Notes under the pieces: generated by a model
The model's database searches: none
Told to the model about the DNA's origin: nothing
What the model saw: the letters and a program-made list of their open reading frames with translations, nothing else
Program-made: the position numbers and the translations under genes
Shown here: in pieces, positions 39,338 to 42,548 of the stretch
Layout: each line of letters starts with the position of its first letter
Position numbering within the stretch: the first letter of the stretch is position 1
DNA from: an uncultured Eubacteriales bacterium
Lineage (GTDB): Bacteria; Bacillota; Clostridia; Oscillospirales; Oscillospiraceae
Direction of reading: 5' to 3'
Length of the DNA: 42,548 bases
Assembly (NCBI GenBank): GCA_949296115.1
Contig: CASFNR010000021.1
Span: 1 to 42,548, forward strand

Positions 39338-40759
39338 ATGGGCGGTTTTTTTGGCGCCATTTCCCGCAACAACTGCATTCACGACGTGTTCTTCGGAACC
39401 GACTACCATTCCCACCTGGGCACCCGCCGGGGCGGCCTGGTTTTCTACGACCCCAAGAAGGGCTTTCAGCGGCAGATTCACAACATTGAAAATACGCCCT
39501 TCCGCACCAAGTTTGAAAACGATCTGAACACCATGGGCGGCACCGCCGGCATCGGCTGCATTTCCGATACCGACCCCCAGCCCCTGCTGGTGCGCAGCCA
39601 CCTGGGGATGTTCGCCATCTCCACCGTGGGCATCATCAACAACGCCGAGGAGCTGGTGAAGAAAACCTTCTCCGGCCCCGGCCATCAGTTCATGGCCATG
39701 TCCTCCGGCAAGGTCAATTCCACCGAGCTCACCGCCGCCCTCATTAACCGGTGCGACAATCTGGTGGACGGCATCCACTACGCCCAGGAGGTCATCGACG
39801 GCTCCTGCACCATTTTACTGCTGACCCCCGACGCCATCATCGCCGCCCGGGACAAGCTGGGCCGCCTGCCGGTGCTGGTGGGCAAGAAAGCCGACAGCCA
39901 CTGCGCCTGCTTCGAGTCCTTCGCCTGTCAGAAGCTGGGCTATGAGGTGGTTTACAACCTGGGCCCCGGGGAAATTGTGAAGATTACCCCCGACGCTGTG
40001 GAACAGCTGGCCGCTCCCGGAGACAAGATGAAAATCTGCGCCTTCCTGTGGACCTACTACGGCTACCCCAACTCCAATTACGAGGGGGTCAACGTGGAAG
40101 TCATGCGCTGCCGCAACGGCGAAATCATGGCCCGGGACGAGGAAGCCAAGGGCACCATGCCCGACGTGGACTATGTGGCGGGGGTGCCGGACTCCGGCCT
40201 GCCCCACGCCATCGGCTACTCCAACCAGTCCCACAAGCCCTTCGCCCGGCCCTTCGTGAAATACACCCCCACCTGGGCCCGCTCCTTCATGCCCTCCAAC
40301 CAGGAGGTGCGGAACATGGTGGCAGAGATGAAGCAGATTCCCGTGCCGGAGCTGATTCAGGACAAGAAGCTGCTGCTGGTGGACGACTCCATCGTCCGGG
40401 GCACCCAGCTCCGGGAAACCGTGGAATTCCTCTACAAGAGCGGCGCCAAGGAAGTCCATATGCGCTCCGCCTGTCCACCCATTATGTACGGCTGCAAATA
40501 CCTGAACTTCTCCCGGAGCAACTCGGAGATGGAGCTGCTGGCCCGGAGAATCATCCAGAAGCTGGAGGGCGACCAGGGGCAGCAGCACGTGGCGGAGTAC
40601 GCCGACGGCTCCACCCAGCGGGGCCAGTGCATGCTGCAGGCCATCTGCAAGGAAATGGGCTTCGACTCCCTGGGCTACCAGTCCCTGGACGGCCTGCTGG
40701 AGGCCATCGGCCTGGACCGGGACAAGGTCTGCACCTACTGCTGGACCGGCGAAGAATAA
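39338..40759 (+). CDS. PurF-like amidophosphoribosyltransferase lacking the catalytic cysteine
   Basis: A 473-residue homologue of PurF, which uses glutamine to convert PRPP to phosphoribosylamine. The phosphoribosyltransferase half is intact: VPDSGLPHAIGY (283-294), RSFMPSNQEVR and the PRPP loop VDDSIVRGTQ (348-357). The N-terminal glutaminase half is degenerate: it begins MGGFFGAIS where PurF has a processed Cys in the (M)CGVFG start, and the HNGNL/RYST glutamine-site motifs read STVGIINN (95-102). TDYHSHLGTRRGG is retained. The enzyme cannot use the usual Cys nucleophile, so it may run on ammonia, depend on a partner, or do another reaction. Operon position 2; AAGGAGGAAAAACCCCT before the ATG. 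Confidence 0.88.
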   Translation: MGGFFGAISRNNCIHDVFFGTDYHSHLGTRRGGLVFYDPKKGFQRQIHNIENTPFRTKFENDLNTMGGTAGIGCISDTDPQPLLVRSHLGMFAISTVGIINNAEELVKKTFSGPGHQFMAMSSGKVNSTELTAALINRCDNLVDGIHYAQEVIDGSCTILLLTPDAIIAARDKLGRLPVLVGKKADSHCACFESFACQKLGYEVVYNLGPGEIVKITPDAVEQLAAPGDKMKICAFLWTYYGYPNSNYEGVNVEVMRCRNGEIMARDEEAKGTMPDVDYVAGVPDSGLPHAIGYSNQSHKPFARPFVKYTPTWARSFMPSNQEVRNMVAEMKQIPVPELIQDKKLLLVDDSIVRGTQLRETVEFLYKSGAKEVHMRSACPPIMYGCKYLNFSRSNSEMELLARRIIQKLEGDQGQQHVAEYADGSTQRGQCMLQAICKEMGFDSLGYQSLDGLLEAIGLDRDKVCTYCWTGEE

Positions 40760-40795
40760 CTGCTTTCCCCACCACTGTGAAAAAGGAGCATATTC

Positions 40796-41848
40796 ATGGA
40801 TCATAACAATTCCTACTCCGCCAGCTACGCCGCCGCAGGCGTGGACATCACCGCCGGCTACAAGGCTGTGGAACTGATGAAGAAGCACATTGCCCGGACC
40901 CGGAACGAAGGCTGCCTGGACGACGTAGGCGGCTTCGGCGGCTGCTTCGGTCTGCCCATTGCCGGGATGGAAGAGCCGGTTCTGGTCTCCGGCACCGACG
41001 GCGTGGGCACCAAGCTGAAGCTGGCCATCCTCATGGACAAGCACGACACCATCGGCATCGACTGCGTGGCCATGTGCGTCAACGACATCATCTGCGTGGG
41101 CGCCAAGCCCCTGTTCTTCCTGGACTACATTGCCTGCGGCAAGAATATTCCCGAGAAAATTGCGGAAATCGTGGGCGGCGTGGCGGAGGGCTGCGTCCAG
41201 GCGGGCAGTGCCCTCATCGGCGGCGAAACCGCCGAGCATCCCGGCATGATGCCTGAGGAGGAATACGACCTGGCAGGCTTCGCCGTGGGCATTGTGGACA
41301 AGAAGAAGATTCTGGACAATACCACCATGCACCCCGGGGATGTGGTCATCGCCCTGCCCTCCACCGGCATCCACTCCAACGGCTTCTCCCTGTGCCGGAA
41401 GGTTTTTGACATCGACAACAATCATCCTCAACTGTACGTTCCCCGGGAGGAGCTGGGGGGCAAAACCATCGCCGAAGCGCTGCTGACCCCCACCAAAATC
41501 TACGTCAAGCCGGTGCTGGCCCTGCTGGAGCAGGTCAGCGTCCGGGGCATCAGCCACATCACCGGCGGCGGCTTCTACGAAAACATCCCCCGCTCCATCC
41601 CCGACGGGCTGGGCGCGAAAATTGACCGGTCCGCAGTGAAGGTGCTGCCCATCTTCGACCTGATTGCCAAATTCGGCAATATCCCCGAGCGGGATATGTT
41701 CAACACCTACAACATGGGCGTGGGCATGAGCATCGTGGTGCCCGCCCAGCAGGCCGAGCTGGCCCTGTCTGTGCTAAAGGCCAACGGCGAGGACGCCTAC
41801 GTCATCGGCACCATTGTGGAAAGCGAAGAAAAGGTGATTCTGGCATGA
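40796..41848 (+). CDS. purM: Phosphoribosylformylglycinamidine cyclo-ligase (AIR synthetase)
   Basis: ATP-dependent ring closure of FGAM to AIR in purine synthesis. 350 residues with the PurM/ThiL fold: [12 protein letters not shown] binds substrate and Mg-[32 protein letters not shown], and the C-terminal [13 protein letters not shown] and NMGVGM motifs. Start ATG after AAAAAGGAGCATATTC. The stop overlaps the purN start by 4 nt (ATGA), indicating coupling. Confidence 0.96.
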   Translation: MDHNNSYSASYAAAGVDITAGYKAVELMKKHIARTRNEGCLDDVGGFGGCFGLPIAGMEEPVLVSGTDGVGTKLKLAILMDKHDTIGIDCVAMCVNDIICVGAKPLFFLDYIACGKNIPEKIAEIVGGVAEGCVQAGSALIGGETAEHPGMMPEEEYDLAGFAVGIVDKKKILDNTTMHPGDVVIALPSTGIHSNGFSLCRKVFDIDNNHPQLYVPREELGGKTIAEALLTPTKIYVKPVLALLEQVSVRGISHITGGGFYENIPRSIPDGLGAKIDRSAVKVLPIFDLIAKFGNIPERDMFNTYNMGVGMSIVVPAQQAELALSVLKANGEDAYVIGTIVESEEKVILA

Positions 41849-42444
41849 AAACCAAAATCGCAGTTCTGGTTTCCGGGGGCGGCACCAACCTCCAGGCCCT
41901 GATCGATGCCCAGGGCAGCGTCCTGACCAGCGGCGAGATTGCCCTGGTGGTGTCCAACAACGCCGGAGCCTATGCCCTGGAACGGGCCAAAAAGGCCGGC
42001 ATCCCCACCGCCGTGGTGCTGAAAAAGGAGTGCGGCTCCCAGCAGGCTTTTGAAGAAAAGCTCAAGGAGGTGCTCACCGCTCACGGCATCCAGCTGATTA
42101 TTCTGGCGGGCTTTATGACCATCCTCACAGAAAACTTCACCGCCTGCTACCCCCAGCGGATTATCAATGTCCACCCCTCCTTGATTCCCTCCTTCTGCGG
42201 AGCAGGATTCTATGGACTGCGGGTACACCAGGCCGCCCTGGACTACGGGGTGAAGGTTACCGGCGCCACGGTGCATTTCGTCAACGAAATCCCCGACGGC
42301 GGCAAGATCATCGCCCAGAAGGCCGTGTACATTGCGGACGGGGACACCCCCGAGACCCTGCAGCGCCGGGTGATGGAGCAGGCCGAGTGGGTTCTGCTGC
42401 CCCAGGCCGCAGAGCAGGTGAGCGCCGCCCTGCAAAAGGCGTAA
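41845..42444 (+). CDS. purN: Phosphoribosylglycinamide formyltransferase
   Basis: Transfers a formyl group from 10-formyl-THF to GAR. 199 residues. GGGTNLQAL (11-19) binds phosphate; Asn108 and His110 in INVHPSLIP and Asp151 in [10 protein letters not shown] complete the catalytic triad. The loop [16 protein letters not shown] replaces the usual FPGxHTHxxAL, a clostridial variant. As a 10-formyl-THF user it is the kind of step whose shortage raises ZTP. ATG overlaps purM. Confidence 0.94.
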   Translation: MKTKIAVLVSGGGTNLQALIDAQGSVLTSGEIALVVSNNAGAYALERAKKAGIPTAVVLKKECGSQQAFEEKLKEVLTAHGIQLIILAGFMTILTENFTACYPQRIINVHPSLIPSFCGAGFYGLRVHQAALDYGVKVTGATVHFVNEIPDGGKIIAQKAVYIADGDTPETLQRRVMEQAEWVLLPQAAEQVSAALQKA

Positions 42445-42477
42445 GTCACATTTCCACATAGAAACGGAGCGATTGCA

Positions 42478-42548
42478 ATGAACGTCTACGAAACCAAAAC
42501 CATGGCCCAGCGGCTGGAAGGCAACTCCTATCCCGGCCGGGGCATCGT
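42478..42548 (+). CDS. Probable IMP cyclohydrolase, N-terminus only (PurO-like)
   Basis: Twenty-three residues are visible before the window ends, from an ATG with GGAGCGATTGCA upstream. They include NSYPGRGIV, which I recognise from the start of PurO-like IMP cyclohydrolases of Clostridia. That enzyme would close the final ring to IMP, fitting its place after purN. With so little sequence the call rests mainly on that motif and on context; a PurH start would look different. Confidence 0.55.
   Translation, partial: MNVYETKTMAQRLEGNSYPGRGI

Overview
The window looks like a chromosome segment from an anaerobic, GC-rich Clostridia-type Firmicute, probably an Oscillospirales gut relative. The grounds are an Rnf complex, clean sigma-A promoters with a 17-nt spacer, strong AGGAGG ribosome binding sites, several TTG/GTG starts, a preQ1-controlled queT gene and a ZTP-controlled pur operon. 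No rRNA, tRNA, CRISPR array, phage or insertion sequence with a transposase was seen. Coding is dense on both strands.

Left part (1-6.6 kb). A minus-strand block encodes a sensor kinase, a two-repeat lipoprotein, the FMN transferase ApbE, RnfC and the start of RnfD. ApbE attaches FMN to Rnf subunits. The lipoprotein carries two degenerate copies of the flavinylation motif. A response regulator diverges from the kinase over interleaved promoters.

6.6-14.8 kb. A dispersed hairpin repeat is followed by a secreted foldase (PpiC) / C39-like peptidase fusion, a DUF1292 protein, divergent cysK and serine acetyltransferase genes with abutting promoters, tcdA, murA and an rRNA cytosine methyltransferase.

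14.9-26 kb. Here lie a membrane-anchored M23 (LytM) protein, an EF-G-like GTPase, a CNNM/CorC transporter behind a leader with an alternative terminator fold (candidate riboswitch), ftsH, rlmB, a P-type-ATPase-like membrane protein that has lost its catalytic motifs, and a lipoprotein. A duplicated terminator brackets a second copy of the dispersed repeat.

26-38 kb. trmL, pgk, tpiA, a Sua5-type threonylcarbamoyl-AMP synthase, coaE, an M18 aminopeptidase, preQ1-I riboswitch plus queT, a DUF2156/GNAT pair, a ferredoxin-like protein with a winged-helix N-terminus, a VanZ-like gene broken by a 23-bp tandem duplication, a TraX-like protein and a small P-loop kinase.

38-42.5 kb. An AT-rich 700-bp gap holds a candidate ~265-nt noncoding RNA on the minus strand with its own promoter and terminator, two plus-strand promoters and a ZTP riboswitch. 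The purine operon follows: purE, a PurF homologue lacking the catalytic glutaminase cysteine, purM, purN and the start of a probable IMP cyclohydrolase. The strongest candidates for something undescribed are the noncoding RNA, the CNNM/CorC leader, the pseudo-P-type ATPase and the cysteine-less PurF.
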